Assembly: GCA_964582715.1 (NCBI GenBank)
Contig: CAZOSM010000009.1
Span: forward strand, 1-12,004
From: MFZZ01 sp964582715
GTDB taxonomy: Bacteria; Patescibacteriota; Microgenomatia; UBA1406; GWC2-37-13
Reading direction: 5' to 3'
Length of the DNA: 12,004 bases
This document shows positions 6,763 to 12,004 of this stretch, in pieces (within the stretch, counting starts at the first letter, position 1; each line of letters opens with the position of its first letter). A model generated the notes under the pieces. The model did not search any database. It saw only the letters and a list, made by a program, of their open reading frames with translations, and was not told the origin of the DNA. A program made the translations under genes and the position numbers.

Positions 6763-7524
6763 TTAATATTTAGAATGATTTCTCAGTGCCGCATCTTTAA
6801 GGTAGATTGGAGTAATCAGTTCGTCTTCACTTGCTTTTAAAAGAGCAATGCTGATATCTTTTGTGCCCCCTGTGTAGTCTGAAATAATTTCATAAGGTTT
6901 ATAATCTGCTGCTAATTTTGTAAAAAGGCTTTCTAGTTGACTCTTAATTTCTAGTACCGATTTATCGGTGATTGTTACATTAAAAATTTCAACATGTCGG
7001 TCACTCTTTTCTATTTCAGTCTTAAAAGTCTCAGCAATTTGCTTTACTTGTGTGGCTTCGGTAACAATTAAAACTACTTTCTCCAGAGAATTGACTGCTG
7101 AGTGTCCACCATCATTGTAGATTAACGATTTATAAACGTTATAAGAAGGAATATCTTTAAAATCAGACCGACTATTAGAAACAACCGTTACTAACACCTT
7201 CTTTTGACTCAATGGTGTTGGTGTAAATAAATCTTTATGAATGGACCGTATTCTTATATATACCCAGATAGGAATACTAGTAAAAAGCAAAACCAATAGA
7301 AATAACTGTGTAACTACCTGCATTTCTAAACTTGCAGAAGTAGCCAGATATTTAAATAGCTCAAAAATCGCATTTGTAAGCAGTCCGAATGATAAGATAA
7401 ACAATAGACTTAGCCACGGGTGATTCGTGGAGATACTGAGAATATTCCGGAGTAAAATACCTTTTTTGGTAAATTCCTGTTGCTGGTTTTCAATCAGATC
7501 AAGATTTTCTTTAAATTTGCTCAT
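6763..7524 (-). CDS. two-TM CARF-like protein, probable membrane effector of the CBASS module
   Basis: The 253-aa product from ATG 7524 has a short helical N-terminus, two transmembrane helices (about 36-55 and 69-92) and a soluble C-terminal domain (about 108-245). That domain shows a CARF-like Rossmann pattern: strand KKVLVTVV, strand KVVLIVTEAT, strand HVEIFNVTI, then DYTGGTKDIS (216-225). The TGGTK motif is the hallmark ligand-binding loop of CARF proteins that sense cyclic oligonucleotides. Membrane CARF effectors such as Cam1 act with type III CRISPR systems, and CBASS has two-TM SAVED effectors (Cap14). Here the protein is last in a CD-NTase operon, so I infer that the CD-NTase product triggers membrane disruption. 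It overlaps the TRIP13 gene by 14 bases. A TTG at 7554 is a less likely start. Activation by a specific nucleotide is not visible. Confidence 0.78.
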   Translation of the reverse strand: MSKFKENLDLIENQQQEFTKKGILLRNILSISTNHPWLSLLFILSFGLLTNAIFELFKYLATSASLEMQVVTQLFLLVLLFTSIPIWVYIRIRSIHKDLFTPTPLSQKKVLVTVVSNSRSDFKDIPSYNVYKSLIYNDGGHSAVNSLEKVVLIVTEATQVKQIAETFKTEIEKSDRHVEIFNVTITDKSVLEIKSQLESLFTKLAADYKPYEIISDYTGGTKDISIALLKASEDELITPIYLKDAALRNHSKY

Positions 7525-8419
7525 AAAATGGCGTTGTTGGTGATATGTCAGCAATTACTTTGACCACCGATTCAAAATCTATCTTTTTATCTGGATAGCC
7601 AGTAAGAACTATCGCTGGGAATACTTTTTGTGTGAGATCTGAATACGTATACCCATAAGTTAAACCATCATAAGGCACACACATAGCCACTAATTGATTT
7701 ATCTGGTCTTCTGTCAATTGCAAATCATCTAAATATGTTTTAAGTAGGGTATAACATTGATCTCGAGACGGACGATCAAATTCAAAAGTGACAGCACTTC
7801 GCCGCCGAACTGCTGGATCAATTGCCGAATGTCTATTCGTGGACATTACAATCATCACCGGTGTTGGTAGGTCCTTCAAAGAGTCAATACCGCGAATGAG
7901 TGCATTTACGCCGGCTTTATCTTCATGGTGCATCTGTGTCACTTCTCTTGATTGTGCCAGAGCATCCGCCTCGTCAATAAGTAGAATCAGTGCAGTATTA
8001 GTTTTTGCCTGAGAATGAGCCTCTTTCCTTATAAACTCAAATGAGTCACTAATTAATTTCGTCATTTCTCCCACAATGCCAGACCCTCTTGCGTTGAGGC
8101 TTAATTTATAAAGAACTATTTTGACTTCTTCAGATCTAGCGATTTGATCTCCGAATGTTTCGGCAAGAGCAGTTTTGCCTGTTCCAACATCTCCAGAAAA
8201 AATAAATAAAGGAGGCCTATTTTTAAAAAGCTTAATAATTGGGATTTCCCTTTTATAAAATTTTTTTGTCCACTCATCTAAACCGGATGGATTGAGTATG
8301 ATTGATGCCTCTTTAGCCAATCTTTCCTTTATATGGTCTATCCCAACAAGCGCCAAATACCTCTCCTGTGCAACAGGATCAGGAAATGCAGTAATGTTTT
8401 CAAAAGTATCGCTATTCAT
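7511..8419 (-). CDS. cap6: TRIP13/Pch2-like AAA+ ATPase of type III CBASS
   Basis: The 302-aa protein holds a single AAA+ module. Walker A is GDVGTGKT (76-83), a pore-loop-like GSGIVGE is at 112-118, Walker B is LILLIDEADAL (144-154), sensor I is Asn195 in VMSTNR, and arginine fingers lie in PAVRRRS (203-208). Bacterial TRIP13 homologues in CBASS remodel HORMA proteins, pulling them off the CD-NTase and so damping the alarm until infection. The immediate HORMA neighbour supports this over a generic AAA+ role. The start lies one base past the HORMA stop, so translation is probably coupled. The symbol follows CBASS nomenclature for TRIP13-like proteins. Confidence 0.85.
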   Translation of the reverse strand: MNSDTFENITAFPDPVAQERYLALVGIDHIKERLAKEASIILNPSGLDEWTKKFYKREIPIIKLFKNRPPLFIFSGDVGTGKTALAETFGDQIARSEEVKIVLYKLSLNARGSGIVGEMTKLISDSFEFIRKEAHSQAKTNTALILLIDEADALAQSREVTQMHHEDKAGVNALIRGIDSLKDLPTPVMIVMSTNRHSAIDPAVRRRSAVTFEFDRPSRDQCYTLLKTYLDDLQLTEDQINQLVAMCVPYDGLTYGYTYSDLTQKVFPAIVLTGYPDKKIDFESVVKVIADISPTTPFYEQI

Positions 8420-8420
8420 A

Positions 8421-8939
8421 TCAGTAACTTCTAAATTGTTGACGTATCAGTCCGACTCCATTACGAGAATAAGAATCATCTGTTGCCCACGCCCCATTTG
8501 CCGATCCTGGCTCTGTACCATTTGATCGCTTTATTGGTAATAATTGTTCTACTTGACTCAAATCTTCTCTGCTCAAACTAGGATTTTGACGTCTTGTCAA
8601 AATGGAATACCAAGATGCTCCGTTAAGGTTCGAAGGAAGATCAATAATGCTGGGTGCATCGTTTGCTGCTTCAACTTGCCCCAGGTTATTTACAAAATAC
8701 CCGATGGCATAAACCCAGTCCCCATTCTTCTGATAGCCATACTTAACATTTTCCAATAAACCAAACTTCAATAATATCGCAGCCTCCAAGGCAAAATCTT
8801 GAACCTTCTGTGGAGTAAGTTGGCCACAATAAACGCGCAATATGGTTAAGCCATGAGCGATACGTGAGGCAAGATATTTTGCGTCAGCAATCGTAAATGT
8901 TTCCGACAAGCTTCTAGTTTGGGTATTGCTGTATGTCAT
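8421..8939 (-). CDS. cap7: bacterial HORMA-domain protein of type III CBASS
   Basis: ATG 8939 has a perfect GGAGG eight bases upstream and gives 172 aa; a longer frame from 9011 would overlap the CD-NTase. The pattern agrees with bacterial HORMA family 1 as I recall it: an N-terminal ETFTIADAKYLASRIAHGL helix, KYGYQKNGDWVYAIGYFV strands, a NGASWYSIL segment, and a C-terminal tail with SNGTEP, NGAWATDDSYSRNGVGL and RQQFRSY. HORMA proteins change between open and closed forms and wrap a C-terminal safety belt around a bound peptide. In CBASS the closed form binds and activates the CD-NTase. Flanking CD-NTase and TRIP13 genes fit exactly. Recognition is from memory of the motif pattern rather than a search. 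Confidence 0.8.
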   Translation of the reverse strand: MTYSNTQTRSLSETFTIADAKYLASRIAHGLTILRVYCGQLTPQKVQDFALEAAILLKFGLLENVKYGYQKNGDWVYAIGYFVNNLGQVEAANDAPSIIDLPSNLNGASWYSILTRRQNPSLSREDLSQVEQLLPIKRSNGTEPGSANGAWATDDSYSRNGVGLIRQQFRSY

Positions 8940-8943
8940 GCGT

Positions 8944-9957
8944 TTATCCTCCAAAAGTTGAGCCCAAAACGGTTCTCCAATTTTCAACTGCTTCTTGTTT
9001 CGTTGTGGCATTCATGGCTATAGCAATTGCATTCAACGCTTTTTTAGCTTCATCAACTATTCTTTGCCGTTGATCCTCCGTATATGTGCTTGCTATATTG
9101 TTTTTGGGGTTAACCGGATCATATATCCGAATAATTGCGTTATCAGATTGATCAATTTTATCTCTGCTGTAGTAATCATTAAAGAATATTGGCTCTTTGA
9201 GGCCAGTTCGTACGATATATGAAAAAAAATTACTTATCGCCTCGGTATAGTTACTAGTGTCGAGACTGTTGTCAGCCAAATGAGAACAAATAAGCTCAAT
9301 CATCAGCGACTTAAACCTGAAATGATCTCCACGGGCTTTATATTGTTCCTTTATTAGCTTAGCCCAGTATTTTGTAAATCGAACGAATTGTATGTAATGG
9401 TCGGGCTGATTATTTTTTCTTTTCTGGATGAACTCAAGATGCTGTGAAATACTTGTCAACACACGCTCGCCGTTGCTAGTAACTAGATAGCCCTTGTTGT
9501 CTGGATCTCCTTCATAGAGGACAGGTACAACATCTACATCCATAAGTCCGGGGGTTTTATAGTGAACAGTTACGCAATGATCGTGGGGTTCCAACTGATC
9601 TTCATCAAAATCCGAATAAACCTCTTTAAGTCGATCTCGTAACCATGCAATAAGGCCACTGTTGTCTGAATCTGCTACGGCAGCAGCTTTAATATAAATG
9701 GCAGCATCAAGATCGTTTAGCTGACGCAAGGCCGAACCTTTTGCAAGACTCCCAGAGTGAAGCATCTTTACCAGATTGTAATCAGGATGCTCATCGATGT
9801 ATTTTTTCAACCTATCACGAAGACTCTTGACTTGCTCACGATATTTTTTTGCAAGATCTGAGGGGAGGTTTACGTGAGTTGTTGCGTAAGCCAACAGCTC
9901 TGTGTTAGTAATTGATTGATCAACCGCAAAATCATCAAGGCTATAGTTTGTATTCAT
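8944..9957 (-). CDS. CD-NTase (cGAS/DncV-like cyclic oligonucleotide synthase) of CBASS
   Basis: The 337-aa enzyme shows the nucleotidyltransferase signature HSGSLAKGSAL (67-77), the metal-binding Asp82 and Asp84 (NDLDAAIYI), and the third acidic site in MDVDVVPVL (Asp140/Asp142). A C-terminal helical domain carries YDPVNPKNNIAS (about 279-290), common to OAS/CD-NTase folds. It should make a cyclic di- or trinucleotide from NTPs in the cytoplasm when switched on by the HORMA partner encoded four bases downstream. HORMA-linked CD-NTases usually belong to clades C or D; which applies cannot be told by eye. All catalytic residues appear intact. The gene follows the DUF2188 gene by five bases and has no Shine-Dalgarno. 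Confidence 0.9.
   Translation of the reverse strand: MNTNYSLDDFAVDQSITNTELLAYATTHVNLPSDLAKKYREQVKSLRDRLKKYIDEHPDYNLVKMLHSGSLAKGSALRQLNDLDAAIYIKAAAVADSDNSGLIAWLRDRLKEVYSDFDEDQLEPHDHCVTVHYKTPGLMDVDVVPVLYEGDPDNKGYLVTSNGERVLTSISQHLEFIQKRKNNQPDHYIQFVRFTKYWAKLIKEQYKARGDHFRFKSLMIELICSHLADNSLDTSNYTEAISNFFSYIVRTGLKEPIFFNDYYSRDKIDQSDNAIIRIYDPVNPKNNIASTYTEDQRQRIVDEAKKALNAIAIAMNATTKQEAVENWRTVLGSTFGG
8948..8952 (-). promoter_or_regulatory. strong Shine-Dalgarno deciding the HORMA start
   Basis: GGAGG lies eight bases before ATG 8939 and inside the last codons of the CD-NTase gene. Most other genes in this operon lack such a site, so the HORMA protein may be made in higher amounts than its neighbours. Confidence 0.7.
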
Positions 9958-9962
9958 ATCAT

Positions 9963-10202
9963 TTAGTGTCTTCTATCTTTGGGAGGGTTGGGATCATTTG
10001 CCGGGGGCACAGTATCACTGTCTCGAATAGGACCACTGATGCTGTGGATTCTTACTTCACCACCGCCTGAATTAGATGAAAGTGTTTTCGCCCTGGATTC
10101 TGCTGCATTTTGAGTATGAAAATAGCCAGAGGCACGAGATGCGCCTTCTCGCTTTATCCGGTATCCTTCCTTCCTGTTTCCTGAAACGTGGTAGTTTGCC
10201 AT
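9963..10202 (-). CDS. DUF2188-like small protein, first gene of the CBASS operon
   Basis: The 79-aa protein has the DUF2188 pattern: NYHV, YRIKREGASRASGYFHTQ, AAESRAK, then GGEVRIHSISGPIRDSDTV, ending in a Pro/Asp-rich tail. DUF2188 proteins are small and their function is not known to me. It is the promoter-proximal gene of the defence operon, with only five bases before the CD-NTase, so it is expressed with it and may be a structural or regulatory accessory. ATG 10202 follows the predicted transcription start by only about seven bases, so initiation may be nearly leaderless. Confidence 0.75.
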   Translation of the reverse strand: MANYHVSGNRKEGYRIKREGASRASGYFHTQNAAESRAKTLSSNSGGGEVRIHSISGPIRDSDTVPPANDPNPPKDRRH

Positions 10203-10215
10203 AATATAGTTCCAA

Positions 10216-10245
10216 ATAATAAACTGTCATTTGACATTATGGTAA
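10216..10245 (-). promoter_or_regulatory. candidate promoter of the CBASS operon
   Basis: On the minus strand TTACCA (10245-10240) and TATTAT (10221-10216) are 18 bp apart, with a start near 10209. The -35 box lies inside the palindrome at 10237-10256, so the same repressor could cover both divergent promoters. Confidence 0.4.
10225..10236. promoter_or_regulatory. second short palindrome overlapping the lexA -35 box
   Basis: TGTCA and TGACA arms flank TT; the right arm is part of the TTGACA box. It could be an operator for another regulator or simply a by-product of the -35 sequence. Confidence 0.3.
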
Positions 10246-10259
10246 CACTACCATAAAAT
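10231..10259 (+). promoter_or_regulatory. sigma70-type promoter of lexA
   Basis: TTGACA (10231-10236) and TAAAAT (10254-10259) are 17 bp apart, a near-consensus pair. Transcription would start around 10266, leaving a leader of about 12 nt without a Shine-Dalgarno. Confidence 0.7.
10237..10256. promoter_or_regulatory. palindromic operator, likely LexA box shared by lexA and the CBASS operon
   Basis: Perfect 8-bp arms TTATGGTA and TACCATAA flank the spacer ACAC. It fills the -35/-10 spacer of the lexA promoter and covers the -35 of the divergent CBASS promoter. A further half-site TATGGTA lies at 10261-10267. Autoregulation by LexA is the simplest reading; the motif is not the E. coli or Bacillus SOS box. 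Confidence 0.55.
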
Positions 10260-10277
10260 TTATGGTATAGCAATACT

Positions 10278-10880
10278 ATGCTTCCTCAAAAACAAAAAGA
10301 AATTCTAGACTTCATCCAAAACTATCAACGCACTCACGGACACGGCCCTACACTCGATGAGATAGCATCAGGTTTTGAAAGGTCAATCGCCACTATACAT
10401 CAACATGTGCGTGCCTTGAGAGCAAAGGGCTTTCTTAAAGCCGCTGGTTCCTCGGCCCGCAGTATAGGTATTTTTGACTCGAGTGAAGAAGTTGAAGAAA
10501 TCCCATTATTGGGCTATGTGTCTGCGGGCGGTGGACTTGAGAACCTAGAAAATCCAGAGCCAATTAAGGTACAAAAAAGTCTTTTATCGCATTCGGGCAA
10601 TCATTTTGCCTTAGTGGTTAAGGGCACATCTATGATTGATGATGGCATCCTACCAGACGATATTATTATTGTGAGACACCAGAATCATGCAGACAACGGT
10701 GATGTAGTGGTAGCCTTGATAGATTCTGAAGAAAATTCTCTAGCAACAGTAAAAAGGTTTTATAATTTGGGCAATAAAATAGAGTTAAGACCAAGAAATC
10801 CAACATTACCATCGCGAGTCTACGATCAGGGTTCAATAGAGATTCGTGGGAAGTTTGTGGGTCTACTGCGACACGGATAA
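10278..10880 (+). CDS. lexA: LexA-type SOS repressor
   Basis: The 200-aa protein has the full LexA layout: an N-terminal winged helix (MLPQKQKEILDFIQNY, GPTLDEIA, SIATIHQHVRALRAKGFL) and a C-terminal S24 peptidase domain. The self-cleavage bond is Ala83-Gly84 in GYVSAGGG, the nucleophile is Ser118 in KGTSMID, and Lys159 is in ATVKRFY, with spacing very close to E. coli LexA. On DNA damage the RecA filament triggers self-cleavage and derepression. It lies head-to-head with the CBASS operon and is likely self-repressed through the palindrome in its promoter. It could be the host-type LexA or an element-borne copy controlling mobile genes; its place in the element favours the latter. Confidence 0.92.
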   Translation: MLPQKQKEILDFIQNYQRTHGHGPTLDEIASGFERSIATIHQHVRALRAKGFLKAAGSSARSIGIFDSSEEVEEIPLLGYVSAGGGLENLENPEPIKVQKSLLSHSGNHFALVVKGTSMIDDGILPDDIIIVRHQNHADNGDVVVALIDSEENSLATVKRFYNLGNKIELRPRNPTLPSRVYDQGSIEIRGKFVGLLRHG

Positions 10881-10898
10881 GGGCATTTAGAACCTAAT

Positions 10899-10924
10899 TT
10901 TGGTACAATTGGAACTGTACCAAA
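10899..10924. promoter_or_regulatory. palindrome abutting the XRE gene start
   Basis: Perfect 8-bp arms TTTGGTAC and GTACCAAA are separated by 10 bp and end one base before the ATG at 10926. TACAAT at 10904-10909 could be a -10 box, though no -35 is visible. Binding here would block initiation, which fits self-repression by the encoded HTH protein. The site also leaves no room for a Shine-Dalgarno. Confidence 0.5.
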
Positions 10925-10925
10925 T

Positions 10926-11135
10926 ATGAGTCCGAAAAGTAATAACCCCAAGAATAAACTAAGAGTAAATCGTCTCAAAGCTAAACTCACACAAAAAGAG
11001 CTAGCTGAAAAGCTTGGTGTACATGTAAACTACTATGCCAGAATTGAGCGCGGGGAAGAAAATCCTTCATTGGAGACGTTGAAAAAATTAACCAAGATAC
11101 TCAAGATCAAGTCTTCTGATATCCTATCCTTCTGA
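10926..11135 (+). CDS. small XRE-family HTH regulator
   Basis: The 69-aa protein is little more than one helix-turn-helix domain: LRVNRLKAKLTQKELAEKLGV, then VNYYARIERGEENPSLETLKKLTKIL, which fit the Cro/C1-type fold well. Such proteins bind DNA as dimers at inverted repeats, as found directly in front of its own start. It lies 45 bp after lexA in the same direction. Plausible targets are its own promoter, the integrase operator or the transfer genes; none is proven. The last 12 bases overlap the end of the convergent 84-aa gene. Confidence 0.85.
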   Translation: MSPKSNNPKNKLRVNRLKAKLTQKELAEKLGVHVNYYARIERGEENPSLETLKKLTKILKIKSSDILSF

Positions 11136-11378
11136 TTGATCCTCTTTTTCCTTTTGTTTCTTCAAGTCCTCAAATATTTCCAACAAAAGATCGGGGTTAG
11201 TGTGACCGAGTTCGTGAACTGTGGCCTGTAAATGCTCCAAAATGGCAATAGCCATCTCTGGTGTGGCATTATCTGGATCAGTTTTCTTGAGAATTTCGAG
11301 AACAGTATCGATGTCTTTCTCGTTGATTTCGTAGCCTTGAGGACTCTTGTTCATACCAGGCAAGTATATCACGCTCAT
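11124..11378 (-). CDS. 84-aa acidic protein of unknown function
   Basis: ATG 11378 has GAAAGG five bases upstream and shares ATGA with the stop of the PLD-like gene, so the two are co-translated. The product is acidic and mostly helical (INEKDIDTVLEILKKTDPD, EMAIAILEHLQATVHELG) and ends in a Lys/Glu-rich stretch. No membrane segment, signal peptide or catalytic motif is visible. HELGH recalls a zinc-protease HEXXH motif but does not match it (HELGH has G at the fourth position and H at the fifth, with no further ligand); I regard it as chance. I do not recognise the family. Confidence 0.65.
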   Translation of the reverse strand: MSVIYLPGMNKSPQGYEINEKDIDTVLEILKKTDPDNATPEMAIAILEHLQATVHELGHTNPDLLLEIFEDLKKQKEKEDQSEG

Positions 11379-11815
11379 AAAAACCTTTCTAAATTAAGAA
11401 AATTAAATGTATCTACAGTGGTTTGTTCATCATCTATCCTGCGCATAATTTCCCGGCTCCTGGTCTGGGACAAAATGTTCAGACTGCCTTCCCATAGCAC
11501 TTTTCGATCAAGTATCGCCATTTTCCTATGATGATTGCCTGTACAAATGAGTACCTGCACACCCAATTCTTCAAACCTCTGAATTTCAGCCTCAGATTGG
11601 TATTCTAGGGATTCGGAATGCTCTCTGGGATCGCGGGTGAGGATATATACCTTTACTCCGCGCTCAACCAGCTTTTCAAATACCGGAAACAAGCCCCTCA
11701 TTCTTTCTGCTGTTATGTATGGACTTTCAATTACGACTTCGCGCGAAGCGTGAAGTAAATCCTGAACAAACTTTGGATAGAAAGTAGTCTCGTCGTAAAG
11801 GGAGGACTTAAACAT
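11375..11815 (-). CDS. single-HKD phospholipase-D-like protein
   Basis: The start is set at ATG 11815 because GGAGG lies six bases upstream; an ATG at 11839 would extend it by eight residues but has no such site. The 146-aa product has one HKD motif, HRKMAILD (His96, Lys98, Asp103), followed by GSLNIL, as in the PLD superfamily. A preceding VVIESPYIT and GVKVYILTRDP give the expected strands. Proteins with a single HKD form dimers to complete the active site; relatives act as nucleases or phosphodiesterases. The substrate here is unknown: a nuclease role in the element is plausible. It is sandwiched between two small genes with overlapping ends. Confidence 0.78.
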   Translation of the reverse strand: MFKSSLYDETTFYPKFVQDLLHASREVVIESPYITAERMRGLFPVFEKLVERGVKVYILTRDPREHSESLEYQSEAEIQRFEELGVQVLICTGNHHRKMAILDRKVLWEGSLNILSQTRSREIMRRIDDEQTTVDTFNFLNLERFL

Positions 11816-11933
11816 GGTCGCCCTCCTCTCCTGATTCAATTACACAGACTTTGCCGTTATAATAGGTAAAACCGAGTTCCTTGAGTTTCTCGTGGGTGCG
11901 AATCAGGCTATCAAATAGCTCTTGGGGTTCCAC
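11808..11933 (-). CDS. probable 41-aa protein upstream of the PLD-like gene
   Basis: A GTG at 11933 opens a 41-codon frame with protein-like composition (ELFDSLIRTHEKLKELGF, then TYYNGKVCVIESGEEGDHV). Its stop lies eight bases inside the PLD-like gene. No clear ribosome-binding site precedes the GTG, and an in-frame stop at about 11951 limits extension. The tight overlap and plausible amphipathic helix suggest a real small gene; no function can be assigned. Confidence 0.4.
   Translation of the reverse strand: MEPQELFDSLIRTHEKLKELGFTYYNGKVCVIESGEEGDHV
11822..11826 (-). promoter_or_regulatory. Shine-Dalgarno deciding the PLD-like start
   Basis: GGAGG is six bases before ATG 11815 on the minus strand. 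It argues for the shorter PLD-like protein. Confidence 0.65.
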
Positions 11934-11957
11934 CTGAGGGACAGCGGGCTCACATTT

Positions 11958-12004
11958 TTATTCAGTTATTGATTCAAAACGGTATATTTTGTCATCATTA
12001 TCCC
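11958..12004 (-). CDS. C-terminal tail of a gene entering from the right edge
   Basis: One minus-strand frame ends DNDDKIYRFESITE and stops at 11958-11960. It is open to the window edge. Only 14 residues are visible, a second frame is also open there, and no family can be named. Confidence 0.3.
   Translation of the reverse strand, partial: DNDDKIYRFESITE

Noticed and set aside
6763..7524. A type III CRISPR system, suggested by the CARF-like domain
   Set aside because: No cas10, no other cas gene and no repeat-spacer array is present; the operon instead contains a CD-NTase, HORMA and TRIP13.
8940..9011. Longer N-terminus for the HORMA protein starting at 9011
   Set aside because: It would overlap the CD-NTase coding end, whereas ATG 8939 has a perfect GGAGG at good spacing and begins the conserved-looking part.
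11124..11378. HELGH in the 84-aa protein as a zinc-protease motif
   Set aside because: The order of residues only superficially resembles HEXXH; no additional zinc ligand or protease context is seen in so short a protein.

Overview
The window looks like one end and the cargo region of an integrative conjugative element in a member of the Candidate Phyla Radiation (Patescibacteria, perhaps Microgenomates). This placement is an inference. It rests on the compact overlapping genes, the frequent lack of Shine-Dalgarno sequences, and a PrgI / split VirB4 / M23 peptidase conjugation cluster of the type I associate with that group. TGA is used as a stop (several ATGA stop/start overlaps), so a TGA-recoded lineage is unlikely.

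Left end (1-1950): the 3' part of a tRNA-Glu(CUC) gene, then on the minus strand a large serine recombinase preceded by a 60-aa partner gene with its own TTGAAA/TATAAT promoter and a palindromic operator. The recombinase frame stays open antisense through the tRNA gene and off the window edge, which marks the tRNA as the likely attachment site.

Transfer module (2063-6729, plus strand, tightly overlapping): a membrane protein whose frame breaks near 2929, an out-of-frame C-terminal membrane piece, a PrgI/VirB3-like protein, a separate VirB4/TraC N-terminal domain, the VirB4 ATPase, and a membrane-anchored LytM/M23 peptidase. No relaxase or complete coupling ATPase lies in the window.

Defence module (6763-10202, minus strand): five genes in the order DUF2188-like protein, CD-NTase, bacterial HORMA protein, TRIP13-like AAA+ ATPase, and a two-transmembrane protein with a CARF-like nucleotide-sensor domain. 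This reads as a type III (HORMA/TRIP13) CBASS antiphage system with a membrane CARF effector instead of the better-known NucC nuclease. The inferred logic is that HORMA binding licenses the CD-NTase, TRIP13 disassembles the complex, and the cyclic nucleotide opens or activates the membrane effector.

Regulatory and right-hand region (10203-12004): a LexA-type repressor diverges from the CBASS operon. A perfect palindrome sits in the shared promoter region, so DNA damage may control the defence module. A small XRE-family regulator follows, with its own palindrome at its start codon. Then come minus-strand genes for an 84-aa unknown protein, a single-HKD phospholipase-D-like protein, a probable 41-aa protein, and the tail of a gene that enters from the right edge.
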